64,000 nucleotides of DNA from Kosakonia radicincitans DSM 16656 (GCF_000280495.2 NZ_CP018016.1:5580001-5644000); one strand, 5' to 3'. Positions 43,683-55,412 are shown, counted from the stretch's first letter. A program made the numbers and translations. Notes: generated from the letters alone by a model not told the origin.

Positions 43683-43861
43683 TCACAACCCGAAGATGTT
43701 TCTTCCGATTCATCATCGCATTGCAAAAATTTGAGAGACTCACGAACAACTTGCGTTGTTCAGTGTTTCAATTTTCAGCTTGATCCAGATTTTTAAAGAG
43801 CAAAACTTCGCAGCACACACAGAATGTGTACTCTGAAGTTTTTTTGTTTGTGCAGTAATGA

Positions 43862-43937
43862 TGGTGGAGCTATGCGGGATCGAACCGCAGACCTCCTGCG
43901 TGCAAAGCAGGCGCTCTCCCAGCTGAGCTATAGCCCC
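43862..43937 (-). tRNA. tRNA-Ala (anticodon TGC), 16S-23S spacer
   Basis: 76 bases with encoded CCA, GGGGCTATAGCTCAGCTGG at its start; anticodon loop TTTGCAC. Second of two spacer tRNAs. Confidence 0.97.
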
Positions 43938-43976
43938 ATCGTAGTTAAAACCTCATCAAATTTGCTTTCGCAAATT

Positions 43977-44053
<77 letters not shown>

Positions 44054-44125
44054 GCAGAGATTTTCTTACTGCTGTTTTTTCATCAGACAATCTGTGTGAG
44101 CACTTCAGGAGATGGTTCTTTAAGG

Positions 44126-45665
<1,540 letters not shown>

Positions 45666-45795
45666 AAAGTTTGATGCTCATCGAATTAAACTTCGTAATG
45701 AATTACGTGTTCACCCGTGAGACTTGGTATTCATTTTTTGTCCGGAGACATCAAGAATCCAGTCACCTGAGTGCCCACACAGATTGTCTGATAAA

Positions 45796-45808
45796 TTGTT
45801 AAAGAGCA
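45796..45808 (-). promoter_or_regulatory. boxA antitermination element of the rRNA leader
   Basis: TGCTCTTTAACAA on the minus strand, matching boxA of E. coli rRNA leaders, between P2 and 16S. Confidence 0.88.
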
Positions 45809-45843
45809 GTGCCGCTGTGTTTTCGCTGCGGCGCGGGGTGTGC

Positions 45844-45871
45844 ATATTACGCTTTCCCGCCGTGAAGTCAA
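45844..45871 (-). promoter_or_regulatory. rRNA operon promoter P2
   Basis: -35 TTGACT (45871-45866), 16-base spacer, -10 TAATAT (45849-45844). Confidence 0.85.
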
Positions 45872-45941
45872 CTGATTATTTTCAGATTTCTTCACCTGAC
45901 AGGCCGGTGTGTATGCCGTTGTGCCGTGTCAGTGGAGGCGC

Positions 45942-45969
45942 ATTATAGGGAGATAATTCCGGCTGACAA
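45942..45969 (-). promoter_or_regulatory. rRNA operon promoter P1 with UP element
   Basis: -35 TTGTCA (45969-45964), 16-base spacer, -10 TATAAT (45947-45942), GC-rich discriminator GCGCC. The A/T-rich stretch at about 45972-46000 is the UP element. The whole leader (45666-46020) holds no protein gene, and P1 starts about 50 bases after the murI stop. Confidence 0.9.
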
Positions 45970-46020
45970 CCCCTAATTTAAAAAAAGTTTTCAACCGTCT
46001 CTTTTTTGTTCAAAGACGCC

Positions 46021-46872
46021 CTAAAGTGCCAGTTTTTCGAGCGTTTTAAAGCCATAGCGCTGCAAAACGGGCAATAACTGCGCAGTTTCAGGCGTTAGCG
46101 CCATACAGTACGCAATATTATCGCCAGCGGATTTTGCATCCGGCGCTTCATGCTCCAGCAACCAGGCGGTACGCCGCGCAATAGCTGCACCGGAATCCAC
46201 CAGCCGGGTGCCCTCTGGCAGCACCTGCAACAGTTCATCCTGCAGCAGCGGAAAGTGTGTACAACCCAGGACTACGGTATCCGGAGGCTCTTTCATGCGT
46301 AACCAGGGACGCAAGATCTGACGTAGCTCTTCAAGCGGCACTTCCTTACCGTGCAGTTTCGCTTCAGCCAGAACAACCAGCTCCGCCGATCCCAGCATCT
46401 CAATACGACACTCATTCGCAAAACGCGAAATCAGTTCATGCGTATAAGGACGTTTCACTGTACCGCGCGTTGCCAGTAGACCCACAATCCCGTTTGCCGT
46501 TAAGCGTGCAGCCGGTTTGATGGCGGGGACAACGCCAACAACAGGAAAGGTGAATTTGTCACGTAACGCGGGAAGAGAGACGGTGCTTGCGGTATTACAG
46601 GCGATAACAGCCAGTGAGAGGGGGTATTGCGCCTGAACAGCGGTAACAATCTCGACAACACGTTCAACGATAAACTCTTCGCTTTTCTCACCGTAGGGGA
46701 AAGCGACATTGTCGAAAGCGTAGATGTAATGGAGATTCGGCAGGAGATGCCGAATCTCATCATAGACGGATAACCCACCGACGCCGGAGTCAAACACCAG
46801 GACGGTGGGACGCGCGTCAGAAGGTGTAGCTGCCAGACAAGGTGTATTCCCGTCCTGCAGTTTGGTAGCCAT
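46021..46872 (-). CDS. murI: glutamate racemase
   Basis: 283 residues. Makes D-glutamate for peptidoglycan. The two catalytic cysteines are in VIACNTAST and VLGCTHFPLL; the substrate motif DSGVGGLSVYDEI is at about 28-40. As in E. coli it has an N-terminal extension (MATKLQDGNTPCLAATPSD). The start lies inside btuB: the two genes overlap by 56 bases in different frames. The C-terminus is 2 residues shorter than in E. coli. Confidence 0.97.
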   Translation of the reverse strand: MATKLQDGNTPCLAATPSDARPTVLVFDSGVGGLSVYDEIRHLLPNLHYIYAFDNVAFPYGEKSEEFIVERVVEIVTAVQAQYPLSLAVIACNTASTVSLPALRDKFTFPVVGVVPAIKPAARLTANGIVGLLATRGTVKRPYTHELISRFANECRIEMLGSAELVVLAEAKLHGKEVPLEELRQILRPWLRMKEPPDTVVLGCTHFPLLQDELLQVLPEGTRLVDSGAAIARRTAWLLEHEAPDAKSAGDNIAYCMALTPETAQLLPVLQRYGFKTLEKLAL

Positions 46873-48667
46873 AAGCTGTCTCGTACTCTTTATCGAACAA
46901 GTTAGCTATTTTACCACGAACTGTAAGGTGAGATGTCACTGGATATGAGGCAGATAGATCAACCGTACTATAACTCGGCAAAACACGTTGCTCAGGGTTA
47001 TAAGTTGACGTGCGATTGTCATAGCGTTTACCGAAGTATTCCCACGCCAGATCCATATCTACATTGAAAATGGACCAGTCGAGCTGGTACTTGGCCTGGC
47101 GTTTTGAGCGGCGCGGCAGCACTTCGTTCGTTTCGTCATCACGCGGATCGATGTACTGCAAGGTTACACGATGCGAGAAGATGCCGGTATCGACGCTTCC
47201 TGTCCACTCAACGCCTTTAATGGTTGCAGCGTTAATGTTGTAGTAAGCCGTATCGCTATAGGTGATCAGATTATCGATCTCATAACGGTACGCGGACAAA
47301 CGCCAGTCAACCGGGCCGGTTAATCCTTCCACACCCGCTTCCCACTGTTTTGACTCTTCCGGTTTCAGATCCGGATTGGAAGCAATGCCAAAGCGCTTCG
47401 CGCCGTACTGCTGGCCAAGTGAAGGTGCCAGGAAACTCGTGCCGTAGGAGAGCGTCAGGCGGTAGTTTTCCACAAACTCCCAGCCAGCAGCCGTTTGCCA
47501 GGTACCGTGCCAGCCGAACGCATCATCTTTATCTTCGCGCCCGGAAGCCTCCAGCGTAACATCGCCAAACTGCTGCATCCCGTTCAGGTAGAGGCCGGTA
47601 TTATCGCGATCGTAGCTGTCGCTTGTGCTTTGATTAGATGAAACCAGACGTTCCTGCTTCCAGTCGACACCTGCGCCCAGCGAGCCTTTACCCACCGCAA
47701 TATTGTTACCCCACTGAATGTAACGCTGCTCCATATCATCCAGCGTAGTGCCATCGTTATAACGGCCATAGATGCTGCTGTAGTTGTAGTCTTTGCTTTT
47801 TTGATAGCTGGCCAGCAGCTGCGATGAGTAGATCCCCTGGTTGAAATTCAGCCCGGTATCCCAGCCCTGAACATACAACTGGCGCTCATCGGCGCTGTAA
47901 TCTGGCGAATACGGCTCGCTGCCCAGATCGTAATCCACATTATTACTGAAGTTGTAGCCACGGAAGAAACCATCAAAATGGTCATCGAACTTATGCTGTA
48001 AGCTGCCCCAGAACGTTTTATTGCGGTAGCCATCACGATCTTCATCATGATCCCATGTCGAATCCGGCTGCACGTTGAATCCGCGCGTACTGGTATAAGA
48101 ACCTGCCGCGGTCACCATCGTATCGCCAAAACGCTGGCGCCAAGTGCCGTCATAGGTTTGATAACCTTTCGAGCCCATGCTGGCGTTGACCTGGGATTTC
48201 TCGCTATCCGTCATCGTAATGACGTTGACCACGCCGCCAATCGCGCCGGAGCCATAAACTGCAGAGCGCGGCCCGCGAATATACTCAACGCGCTGCACCA
48301 ACGAGAGCGGGATTTGATTGAGTTCGGGATCGTTCGAAATCCCTGAACGCGCCACCGGTACGCCATCAATCAGCAGTAGCAGATGTTTTGCTTCCGTACC
48401 GCGAACATAAACGGACGCCGTTTGCCCCAGCCCACCGTTTTGCGCGATATCCACGCCCGGTAAACGGCGTAGCACATCAATGAGTGAACGGGATTGCCAG
48501 CGATCGATATCCTCGCGCGTGACCACCTCGGTCGGCGCCAGCACGGTTTTAGCCGATTGTTGAAAACGATTTGCTGTCACCACCAAATTGTCTGAGCTGC
48601 TATCCTGCGCCCAGCCGGAAAATGCCGTGACGGAGAGCGCCGTCAGCAGCGAAGCTTTTTTAATCAT
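46817..48667 (-). CDS. btuB: vitamin B12 outer-membrane transporter BtuB
   Basis: 616 residues from the ATG at 48667 (MIKKASLLTALSVTAFSGWAQD). A longer frame to 48682 adds five residues inside the riboswitch region. Signal peptide cleaved after about residue 20, TonB box DNLVVTA near the mature N-terminus, plug domain to about 150, then a 22-strand barrel ending in Phe (SGSYTF). The plug and C-terminal strand closely resemble E. coli, but the barrel (about 160-540) is strongly divergent in the loops that bind cobalamin and colicins. Controlled by the riboswitch upstream. Confidence 0.95.
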   Translation of the reverse strand: MIKKASLLTALSVTAFSGWAQDSSSDNLVVTANRFQQSAKTVLAPTEVVTREDIDRWQSRSLIDVLRRLPGVDIAQNGGLGQTASVYVRGTEAKHLLLLIDGVPVARSGISNDPELNQIPLSLVQRVEYIRGPRSAVYGSGAIGGVVNVITMTDSEKSQVNASMGSKGYQTYDGTWRQRFGDTMVTAAGSYTSTRGFNVQPDSTWDHDEDRDGYRNKTFWGSLQHKFDDHFDGFFRGYNFSNNVDYDLGSEPYSPDYSADERQLYVQGWDTGLNFNQGIYSSQLLASYQKSKDYNYSSIYGRYNDGTTLDDMEQRYIQWGNNIAVGKGSLGAGVDWKQERLVSSNQSTSDSYDRDNTGLYLNGMQQFGDVTLEASGREDKDDAFGWHGTWQTAAGWEFVENYRLTLSYGTSFLAPSLGQQYGAKRFGIASNPDLKPEESKQWEAGVEGLTGPVDWRLSAYRYEIDNLITYSDTAYYNINAATIKGVEWTGSVDTGIFSHRVTLQYIDPRDDETNEVLPRRSKRQAKYQLDWSIFNVDMDLAWEYFGKRYDNRTSTYNPEQRVLPSYSTVDLSASYPVTSHLTVRGKIANLFDKEYETAYGYQTAGREYTLSGSYTF

Positions 48668-48737
48668 TGTGAGAGCATCCACAAAATAAAAAGGATGCCG
48701 CAGGTTCCATCAATAGCACGCGATGATGTTACCAGAT

Positions 48738-48903
48738 GCGACGTATTCCGGCAGGTCTTCGGGCTTGGAGGTACAACAAGACAGGACTTCCCACCACTGG
48801 CAGTGTCTGCTGTCTCACCTTAATCCTTACCGCTGCGCGTCAGCCCCAGATTTACACTGGGTTCCCTTTTAACTCACAGGACCGGAACACGGATGCTACA
48901 TTC
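48738..48903 (-). promoter_or_regulatory. cobalamin riboswitch of btuB
   Basis: On the minus strand the segment starts near CGGTCCTGTGAGTTAA, then CCAGTGTAAATCTGGGGCTG, GACGCGCAGCGG, the B12-box-like CACTGCCAGTGGTGGG, and the 3' core AGCCCGAAGACCTGCC. This is the adenosylcobalamin riboswitch order of enteric btuB. Ligand binding is expected to sequester the btuB ribosome site through the downstream helix. The 70 bases between core and start hold the expression platform. Confidence 0.92.
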
Positions 48904-48957
48904 GGTTACATATGGATGTCCAGACTGCTAAGTGAGTATTTCAAAAACATCCAGCAC

Positions 48958-48985
48958 TGGACATCCGGTGAGCAATCCCTACAAT
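48958..48985 (+). promoter_or_regulatory. trmA promoter
   Basis: TGGACA (48958-48963), 16-base spacer, TACAAT (48980-48985), followed by the GC-rich discriminator CGCCGCG, like rRNA promoters. The -35 lies in the right arm of an inverted repeat (GGATGTCCAG at 48914-48923, CTGGACATCC at 48957-48966). Confidence 0.65.
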
Positions 48986-49018
48986 CGCCGCGTTATTCTT
49001 AATCTCTCAGGAAGCATC

Positions 49019-50119
49019 ATGACCCCCGAACACCTGCCGACAGAACAATACGAAGCTCAACTGGCCGAAAAAGTCGTGCGTCTGCAATCGCTGATGACGC
49101 CATTTTCCGCGCCGCTTCCGGAGGTGTTCCGCTCGCCGGTCAGCCATTACCGCATGCGCGCCGAGTTCCGGATTTGGCATGACGGGGACGATCTCTACCA
49201 CATCATCTTCGATCAGCAGACAAAATCGCGTATCCGCGTCGACAGCTTCCCGGCGGCCAGCGAACTGATTAACGTGTTAATGAAGGTGATGATTGATGCC
49301 GTGCGCGGCAACCACACGCTGCGCCACAAACTGTTTCAGATTGACTACCTGAGCACCATGAGCAATCAGGCGATTGTGACGCTGCTGTATCACAAAAAGC
49401 TGGATAACGAGTGGCATGAAGCCGCCACCCAGTTGCGTGATGCGCTGCGGGCGCAAAACCTGAATGTGCAACTGATTGGCCGCGCCACAAAAACCAAAAT
49501 CGAGCTCGATCAGGATTATGTCGATGAACGCCTGCCGGTCGGTGGCAGAGAAATGATCTACCGCCAGGTGGAAAACAGTTTTACCCAGCCTAACGCGGCA
49601 ATGAATATTCAGATGCTGGAATGGGCGCAGGATGTCACCCGCGACGCCAGCGGCGATTTGCTTGAACTGTATTGCGGTAACGGCAATTTCTCACTGGCGC
49701 TGGCGCGCAATTTCAACCGCGTGCTGGCCACAGAAATCGCCAAGCCTTCTGTCGCCGCCGCGCAATACAACATCGCCGCCAACCATATTGATAATGTACA
49801 AATCATTCGTATGTCTGCGGAGGAGTTCACTCAGGCGATGAACGGCGTACGCGCCTTTAACCGTTTGCAGGGGATCGATCTGAAAAGCTACCAGTGCGAA
49901 ACGATCTTCGTCGATCCGCCGCGCAGCGGGCTGGATGCGGAAACCGAAAAAATGGTGCAGGCCTATCCGCGCATTCTGTACATCTCCTGCAACCCAGAAA
50001 CGTTGTGCAAAAACCTCGAAACATTAAGCCAGACGCATTACGTTTCGCGTCTGGCATTGTTTGATCAGTTCCCTTACACGCACCACATGGAGTGCGGCGT
50101 TCTGTTGACCAGAAAGTAA
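49019..50119 (+). CDS. trmA: tRNA (uracil-5-)-methyltransferase TrmA
   Basis: 366 residues from the ATG at 49019 ([18 protein letters not shown]); the frame extends upstream to 48932 through the promoter, which I reject. It methylates U54 of the T-loop in all tRNAs. SAM-binding motif [16 protein letters not shown] (about 215-230), catalytic nucleophile Cys in ISCNPETL near residue 324, and general-base region DPPRSGLD. Divergent from btuB. Confidence 0.97.
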   Translation: MTPEHLPTEQYEAQLAEKVVRLQSLMTPFSAPLPEVFRSPVSHYRMRAEFRIWHDGDDLYHIIFDQQTKSRIRVDSFPAASELINVLMKVMIDAVRGNHTLRHKLFQIDYLSTMSNQAIVTLLYHKKLDNEWHEAATQLRDALRAQNLNVQLIGRATKTKIELDQDYVDERLPVGGREMIYRQVENSFTQPNAAMNIQMLEWAQDVTRDASGDLLELYCGNGNFSLALARNFNRVLATEIAKPSVAAAQYNIAANHIDNVQIIRMSAEEFTQAMNGVRAFNRLQGIDLKSYQCETIFVDPPRSGLDAETEKMVQAYPRILYISCNPETLCKNLETLSQTHYVSRLALFDQFPYTHHMECGVLLTRK

Positions 50120-50129
50120 AATCTCTCAT

Positions 50130-50152
50130 CCCTCTCCCATAAAGGAGAGGGA
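50130..50152. repeat. short palindrome between trmA and yijD
   Basis: CCCTCTCC/GGAGAGGG hairpin of a type common between enterobacterial genes. Convergent genes flank it, so it may end both transcripts, but neither side has a strong T-run. Confidence 0.5.
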
Positions 50153-50156
50153 AAAA

Positions 50157-50522
50157 TCACTCCGATGCTTCGTGTTTGCGGCTACGACTGCGCAGGCGGA
50201 AACCAATCCAGAAGACCAGCACCACCGACAGCACGGCCGGCAGGAAGTTGGAGCCGATCACCGGGTATTCAGCGCGAACGACCGTACTGTACAGCAGCAC
50301 ACCGAGAATAAAGCAGGCGGCGGCAAGGCCCGGAAGGCCAACTGGCATGGTGCGATTCTGGTAACGCTGATGCAGGCAATAGACCGTCAGCACCAGCGAG
50401 ATAACCGGAAACAGAGAAAAGGGAACCACGGAACTGAACACAGCGGAAAATGCGCCGTTAATCGATAAGCCAGCAACCAGCGCCAGCAGCAACGTACCTT
50501 TATCTTGACCTGACTGTTTCAT
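50157..50522 (-). CDS. yijD: inner-membrane protein YijD
   Basis: 121 residues, DUF1422 family, with four hydrophobic segments (about 10-30, 33-50, 62-82, 90-108). Its start overlaps the fabR stop by one base (TAATG), so it is probably translated from the fabR transcript. No function is known; co-transcription with a membrane-lipid regulator suggests a link to the envelope, which is inference. Confidence 0.93.
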   Translation of the reverse strand: MKQSGQDKGTLLLALVAGLSINGAFSAVFSSVVPFSLFPVISLVLTVYCLHQRYQNRTMPVGLPGLAAACFILGVLLYSTVVRAEYPVIGSNFLPAVLSVVLVFWIGFRLRSRSRKHEASE

Positions 50523-51172
50523 TACTCATCCTTTGCTTCACTCGTCGGTTGATGCGCCAGTTTTTCCTGCTCGCGGCGATACCAGTAATAGGCGCCTTTT
50601 GAAATCATCCGCAATTGCAGTACCAGTCGCTCTTCTAACTGCCGGCGTTGTTCAGCGCTCACATCCAGCGCCTCTGCGCCAGCGTTGAAAACGATCGTCA
50701 CCATCGCCTCGGCTTGCGCCTCGGTAAAGGCGCGCGGCATATGGTTTTCGAGTTCGAGATAGTCAGCAAGTTCCGCGATAAAGTGCTGAATTTCGCGCGC
50801 GACCGCCGCGCGGAAAGCGGCTGACGTCCCGGAACGCTCACGCAGCAGTAGCTGAAATGCGTTGGGATTGTTGCCAATAAATTCCATAAAGGTGGAAACC
50901 GAGGTGCGGATTACGCTGCCGCCTTTGGCAATACGCTGGCGCGCCTGGCGCATCAACTGGCGCAGCATCAACCCGCTTTCGTCCACCATGGTCAGGCCGA
51001 GCTCATCAACATCACGAAAATGCCGGTAAAAAGACGTCGGTGCGATACCCGCCTCGCGGGCAACTTCCCGCAGGCTCAGGCTGGCAAAACTTCGCTCGGC
51101 GCTCAGTTGGCTAAATGCCGCTTCCACCAGCGAACGCCGGGTTCTCTCTTTTTGTTGCGCTCTTACACCCAT
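50522..51172 (-). CDS. fabR: unsaturated fatty acid synthesis repressor FabR
   Basis: 216 residues from the ATG at 51172 ([20 protein letters not shown]). A GTG one codon earlier or an ATG at 51208 are alternatives; I follow the E. coli start. TetR family, with N-terminal helix-turn-helix [21 protein letters not shown] (about 31-51). It represses fabA and fabB in response to the acyl-thioester pool. Divergent from sthA; first gene of fabR-yijD. Confidence 0.95.
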   Translation of the reverse strand: MGVRAQQKERTRRSLVEAAFSQLSAERSFASLSLREVAREAGIAPTSFYRHFRDVDELGLTMVDESGLMLRQLMRQARQRIAKGGSVIRTSVSTFMEFIGNNPNAFQLLLRERSGTSAAFRAAVAREIQHFIAELADYLELENHMPRAFTEAQAEAMVTIVFNAGAEALDVSAEQRRQLEERLVLQLRMISKGAYYWYRREQEKLAHQPTSEAKDE

Positions 51173-51370
51173 CACTATGTTTGAATCCTTCCTGGGGCTT
51201 TCTGGCAATATACCAGAGAAAAATCCGATCTGATCGTACTGGATTGTGACCGATTATTTACACGGCGTTTCTTCTTTTTTGCATGAAAAAAGCACAACGA
51301 TAATTGGGATATCGTGGCTTTAATGTTAGTATTCTGTTGTTTTTATGTATAAGAACAGGTAAGCCTTACC

Positions 51371-52771
51371 ATGCCACATTCCTACGATTATGATGCAATT
51401 GTAATAGGCTCCGGCCCAGGCGGCGAAGGCGCAGCTATGGGTCTGGTTAAACAAGGAGCACGGGTCGCGGTTGTTGAGCGTTACCATAACGTCGGCGGCG
51501 GCTGTACGCACTGGGGAACCATCCCCTCGAAAGCGTTGCGCCATGCCGTTAGCCGCATTATCGAATTCAACCAAAACCCTCTCTACAGCGACCATAGCCG
51601 CCTCCTCCGCTCCTCTTTTGCTGATATTCTGAACCACGCAGAGAGCGTGATTAATCAGCAAACCCGCATGCGTCAGGGCTTTTATGAGCGTAACCGTTGC
51701 GAAATTCTTGAAGGCAACGCCCACTTTATTGATGACCACACGCTGGCGCTGGAGTGCCACGACGGCACGGTAGAAACGATCACCGCAGAGAAGTTTGTTA
51801 TCGCCTGCGGCTCGCGCCCCTACCATCCGGCCGATGTGGATTTTACCCATCCGCGTGTCTACGACAGCGATTCAATCCTCGATATGCACCATGAACCCCG
51901 CCATGTCATTATCTATGGTGCCGGGGTGATCGGCTGCGAATATGCATCGATCTTCCGGGGAATGAACGTCAAAGTCGACCTGATTAACACTCGCGATCGT
52001 CTGCTGGCGTTTCTCGATCAGGAGATGTCGGATTCGCTCTCGTACCACTTCTGGAACAGCGGTGTCGTTATCCGTCACAACGAAGAGTATGAGCGTATCG
52101 AACCGCTGGAAGACGGCGTTATCATGCACCTCAAATCGGGCAAGAAACTGAAAGCCGATTGTCTGCTCTATGCTAACGGCCGTACCGGTAATACCGACAG
52201 CCTGCAGCTGAGTAACATTGGTCTGGAAGCCGATGGTCGCGGGCAGCTGAAGGTCAACAGCATGTACCAGACCGCGCTGCCGCACGTTTATGCGGTGGGC
52301 GATGTGATTGGCTACCCAAGCCTGGCGTCAGCGGCTTACGATCAAGGGCGTATCGCCGCGCAGGCGATGATTAAAGGCGAAGCGACAGCGCACCTGATTG
52401 AAGATATCCCGACCGGCATCTACACCATTCCGGAAATCAGTTCTGTCGGCAAAACCGAGCAACAGCTGACCGCAATGAAAGTGCCGTACGAAGTGGGTCG
52501 CGCGCAGTTTAAACACCTGGCGCGGGCGCAAATTGTCGGCATGAATGTCGGAACCCTGAAGATCTTGTTCCACCGCGAAACGAAAGAAATTTTGGGGATC
52601 CACTGCTTTGGCGAGCGCGCGGCCGAAATTATTCATATCGGCCAGGCGATTATGGAGCAGAAAGGTGGCGGTAACACGATCGAGTACTTCGTTAACACCA
52701 CCTTCAACTACCCGACAATGGCGGAAGCCTATCGGGTTGCCGCGCTAAACGGTTTAAACCGCCTGTTTTAA
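51371..52771 (+). CDS. sthA: soluble pyridine nucleotide transhydrogenase
   Basis: 466 residues, FAD-containing, pyridine nucleotide-disulfide oxidoreductase family. FAD motif [12 protein letters not shown] (about 13-24) and NAD(P) motif [13 protein letters not shown] (about 183-195). The usual redox disulfide is incomplete ([14 protein letters not shown] has a single cysteine), as expected for SthA. Transfers electrons from NADPH to NAD+. Its 3' end overlaps convergent oxyR by 18 bases. Confidence 0.97.
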   Translation: MPHSYDYDAIVIGSGPGGEGAAMGLVKQGARVAVVERYHNVGGGCTHWGTIPSKALRHAVSRIIEFNQNPLYSDHSRLLRSSFADILNHAESVINQQTRMRQGFYERNRCEILEGNAHFIDDHTLALECHDGTVETITAEKFVIACGSRPYHPADVDFTHPRVYDSDSILDMHHEPRHVIIYGAGVIGCEYASIFRGMNVKVDLINTRDRLLAFLDQEMSDSLSYHFWNSGVVIRHNEEYERIEPLEDGVIMHLKSGKKLKADCLLYANGRTGNTDSLQLSNIGLEADGRGQLKVNSMYQTALPHVYAVGDVIGYPSLASAAYDQGRIAAQAMIKGEATAHLIEDIPTGIYTIPEISSVGKTEQQLTAMKVPYEVGRAQFKHLARAQIVGMNVGTLKILFHRETKEILGIHCFGERAAEIIHIGQAIMEQKGGGNTIEYFVNTTFNYPTMAEAYRVAALNGLNRLF

Positions 52772-53671
52772 CGTGTTATCGAAATGGCCATCCATTGCAC
52801 CGCGGATGGCCTCTGCCAGCTGCTCATAGCGGCTGCGCAGCGGTGACCCCGGGCGATAAACCAGGCCGACAGTACGTTTCGGTTCCGGCTTAATGCACGG
52901 CAGGTAAACCACGCCATCACGTTTACGCTCACGCGGCACAGCCAGCGCGGGCAGCAATGTGATGCCACTCCCTGCCGCCACCATATTGCGCAGCGTTTCC
53001 AGGCTGGTAGCGCGGAAGTGCGTATCTTCGTCTGCCCCGGCTTCAAAGCAGAAACCCATCGCCTGATCGCGCAGGCAGTGGCCATCTTCCAGCATCAGCA
53101 GCTTTTCACCCGCCAAATCGGCCATCGGCACGCAGTCGCGATTCGCCCACGGATGATCTTCATAAATCGCCAGCAGCATCGGTTCGTCAAACAGCGGCAC
53201 TTCAATAAAGGCTTCGCTCTCTTTCACCAGCGCCAGAATCGCGCAGTCGAGCTTGCCGCTGTCCAGTTGCGCCAGCAACTGATGCGTCTGCGCTTCATGC
53301 AGATACATTTCCAGTTTCGGGAACGTTTGATGCAGAAGTGGAATAATATGCGGCAACAGATAAGGCCCAACGGTTGGGATCAAGCCGATATGCAGCGGGC
53401 CGGACATGGTTTCCCCCTGCTGGCTTGCCATTTCCTTCAGCACTTTGACCTCGCGCAACACCGTGCGCGCCTGATCCACCAGCAACAAACCCGCCTGGGT
53501 GAACAGCACTTTGCGGCTGGTACGTTCCAGCAGCATCACGCCCAGTTCATCTTCCAGCTTACGAATCTGCCCGCTCAGCGTTGGCTGGCTGACGTGGCAG
53601 GAATCGGCTGCCCGGCGAAAATGGCGGTGTTCGGCTAACGCCACCAGGTATTCAAGATCACGAATATTCAT
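52754..53671 (-). CDS. oxyR: hydrogen-peroxide sensor and regulator OxyR
   Basis: 305 residues, LysR family, E. coli length. N-terminal helix-turn-helix [24 protein letters not shown]. The sensing cysteines are Cys199 and Cys208 in [12 protein letters not shown], spaced exactly as in E. coli. Oxidised OxyR activates oxyS, katG, ahpCF and dps. Divergent from the oxyS small RNA gene, with shared operator DNA. Confidence 0.98.
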   Translation of the reverse strand: MNIRDLEYLVALAEHRHFRRAADSCHVSQPTLSGQIRKLEDELGVMLLERTSRKVLFTQAGLLLVDQARTVLREVKVLKEMASQQGETMSGPLHIGLIPTVGPYLLPHIIPLLHQTFPKLEMYLHEAQTHQLLAQLDSGKLDCAILALVKESEAFIEVPLFDEPMLLAIYEDHPWANRDCVPMADLAGEKLLMLEDGHCLRDQAMGFCFEAGADEDTHFRATSLETLRNMVAAGSGITLLPALAVPRERKRDGVVYLPCIKPEPKRTVGLVYRPGSPLRSRYEQLAEAIRGAMDGHFDNTLKQAV

Positions 53672-53690
53672 TATTCATCCTCCGTCGCCA

Positions 53691-53741
53691 CGATAGTTCA
53701 TGGCGATAGATAGCATAGCAACGAACGATTATCCCTATCAA
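53691..53741. promoter_or_regulatory. OxyR operator between oxyR and oxyS
   Basis: Spaced ATAG/CTAT half-sites (GATAG at 53692, GATAG at 53705, CATAG at 53714, CTAT at about 53735), closely following the E. coli oxyR-oxyS control region. Binding represses oxyR and, when oxidised, activates oxyS. Confidence 0.75.
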
Positions 53742-53766
53742 GCATTCTGTTGAATAATACGCAACA

Positions 53767-53878
53767 GAAGCGAAGCGGAGTCTCACTTACCCTGTGATGA
53801 GACGATTAACCCTTTGTTTCTCTCTGAACAACTAAAGCCAACGTGAACGTTTAGCGGACCTGAGTGTCCGCTTTTTTT
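53767..53878 (+). ncRNA. oxyS: small RNA OxyS
   Basis: About 112 bases. The 5' end GAAGCGAAGCGG corresponds to E. coli GAAACGGAGCGG; the single-stranded linker AACTAAAGCCAACGTGAAC is identical; the end is a terminator AGCGGAC/GTCCGCT with ten T. A TAATAC -10 box lies 7 bases upstream. The first stem-loop and the terminator loop differ clearly from E. coli. OxyS is made under peroxide stress and acts with Hfq on mRNAs. Confidence 0.85.
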
Positions 53879-53884
53879 TTGCGT

Positions 53885-53912
53885 AAAAAAGCCCGGCGAC
53901 GAGCCAGGCCCG
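53885..53912 (-). terminator. terminator of argCBH
   Basis: GGCCTGGC/GCCGGGCT stem (two G-T pairs) followed on the minus strand by six T, after the argH stop. Confidence 0.75.
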
Positions 53913-53932
53913 GTATTGCGTTTTCTTGCCGG

Positions 53933-55306
53933 TTACACCAGACGCGCTTTCGCATCGGCGATAGCCTGCGCCACCTGAACCGGCGATACGCCGCCTTTCG
54001 CCGCACGTTTATCCAGGCAGGATTGCAGCGACAGCACAGGATAAACATCGTCGCCAATCACCGTACTGAATTTTTGCAGATCGGCAAGCGTCAGCGCTTC
54101 CAGCGGCTTCGCCTGGCGAATCGCTTCCACCACGGCTTCACCAACAATATGGTGCGCTTCACGGAACGGCACGCCTTTAGCGACAAGGTAATCGGCCAGT
54201 TCGGTGGCGTTTGCATAACCCTGCTGCGCCGCTTCCTGGCAGCGCGGACGTTTCACCTGAATACCGTCCAGCACCAGCGCCGCCATATGCAGGCAGTCGA
54301 GCCAGGTATCAAGCGCATCGAACAACCCTTCTTTATCTTCCTGCATATCTTTGTTGTAGGCCAGCGGCAGCCCTTTCAGCGTCATCATCATGCCGGTCAG
54401 CGCGCCCTGCACGCGGCCGCATTTACCACGGATCAGCTCCAGCGCATCCGGGTTTTTCTTTTGCGGCATCAGTGAAGAACCGGATGTCACCCGATCAGAC
54501 AGCTCAACAAAACCCGCTTCGCCAGAGTTGAAGAAGATCAGATCTTCGGCAAAACGCGATAAATGCACCATGCCGATAGAAGCATCAGAGAGCAGTTCCA
54601 GCACGTGATCGCGATCGGAGACGCTATCCAGGCTGTTGCGGGTTGCCGAGGCAAAACCCAGCCAGCCAGCCAGTTGCTCGCGATCGATTTCATAAGCCGT
54701 ACCCGCCAGTGCGCCGCAACCAAGCGGGCTGACATCGAGGCGTTTCAGCGAATCCTGCAGACGGCTCTCATCACGCGCCAGCATCTCAACGTAGGCCAAC
54801 GCCCAGTGGGCAAATGTCACCGGCTGCGCACGTTGCAGGTGCGTATAACCTGGCATTACAGCATCCTGATTATTCTCTGCAGTTACCACCAACACGCTCT
54901 GCAACTGACGGTTCGCCAGTAGCAATTCGCTGATGGTGTCTTTACACCACAATTTCAGATCGGTGGCGACCTGGTCATTACGGCTACGCCCGGTATGCAG
55001 TTTTTTACCCAGTTGGCCGACTTTATCGATCAGCTTGCCTTCTACCCAACTGTGAATATCTTCCGCATCGCTTTGCAGGATCTGCTGCGGATCGGCCTGC
55101 ACTTCCTGCAACAGATTGTTCAGCGCCTCTTCCAGTTGCTGTTGCTCTGCCTGCGTCAGTACGCCAACCGTCACCAGCGCTTTAGACCAGGCCACAGAGC
55201 CAACGATATCCTGCTCTGCCAGGCGATAGTCAAAGCGCAAAGAGTCGTTGAACTGTTTGAACCGTTGATCCGCTGCCTGAGTAAAACGCCCGCCCCAAAG
55301 TGCCAT
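53933..55306 (-). CDS. argH: argininosuccinate lyase
   Basis: 457 residues from the ATG at 55306 ([20 protein letters not shown]), the E. coli length; a frame to 55336 adds ten unlikely residues. Splits argininosuccinate into arginine and fumarate, the last step. The fumarase/aspartase superfamily signature [11 protein letters not shown] is present, with [12 protein letters not shown] and [13 protein letters not shown]. Follows argB after a 117-base gap that holds a BIME. Confidence 0.98.
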   Translation of the reverse strand: MALWGGRFTQAADQRFKQFNDSLRFDYRLAEQDIVGSVAWSKALVTVGVLTQAEQQQLEEALNNLLQEVQADPQQILQSDAEDIHSWVEGKLIDKVGQLGKKLHTGRSRNDQVATDLKLWCKDTISELLLANRQLQSVLVVTAENNQDAVMPGYTHLQRAQPVTFAHWALAYVEMLARDESRLQDSLKRLDVSPLGCGALAGTAYEIDREQLAGWLGFASATRNSLDSVSDRDHVLELLSDASIGMVHLSRFAEDLIFFNSGEAGFVELSDRVTSGSSLMPQKKNPDALELIRGKCGRVQGALTGMMMTLKGLPLAYNKDMQEDKEGLFDALDTWLDCLHMAALVLDGIQVKRPRCQEAAQQGYANATELADYLVAKGVPFREAHHIVGEAVVEAIRQAKPLEALTLADLQKFSTVIGDDVYPVLSLQSCLDKRAAKGGVSPVQVAQAIADAKARLV

Positions 55307-55335
55307 AATATGCTTCCTTAATTTCTTGAATTTCA

Positions 55336-55412
55336 TTGCCGGATAGCGCTGCGCTTATCCGGCCTGGAGGTTCAGTTCACGCAGGCCCGATAAGGCGTAG
55401 CCGCCATCGGGC
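55336..55412. repeat. BIME (two REP palindromes) between argB and argH
   Basis: The first REP, TGCCGGATAGCGCTGCGC..., spans 55337-55366. The second, GGCCCGATAAGGCGTAGCCG..., spans 55383-55412. They are typical enterobacterial REP sequences, separated by a short linker, inside the transcribed argCBH operon. Confidence 0.85.
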
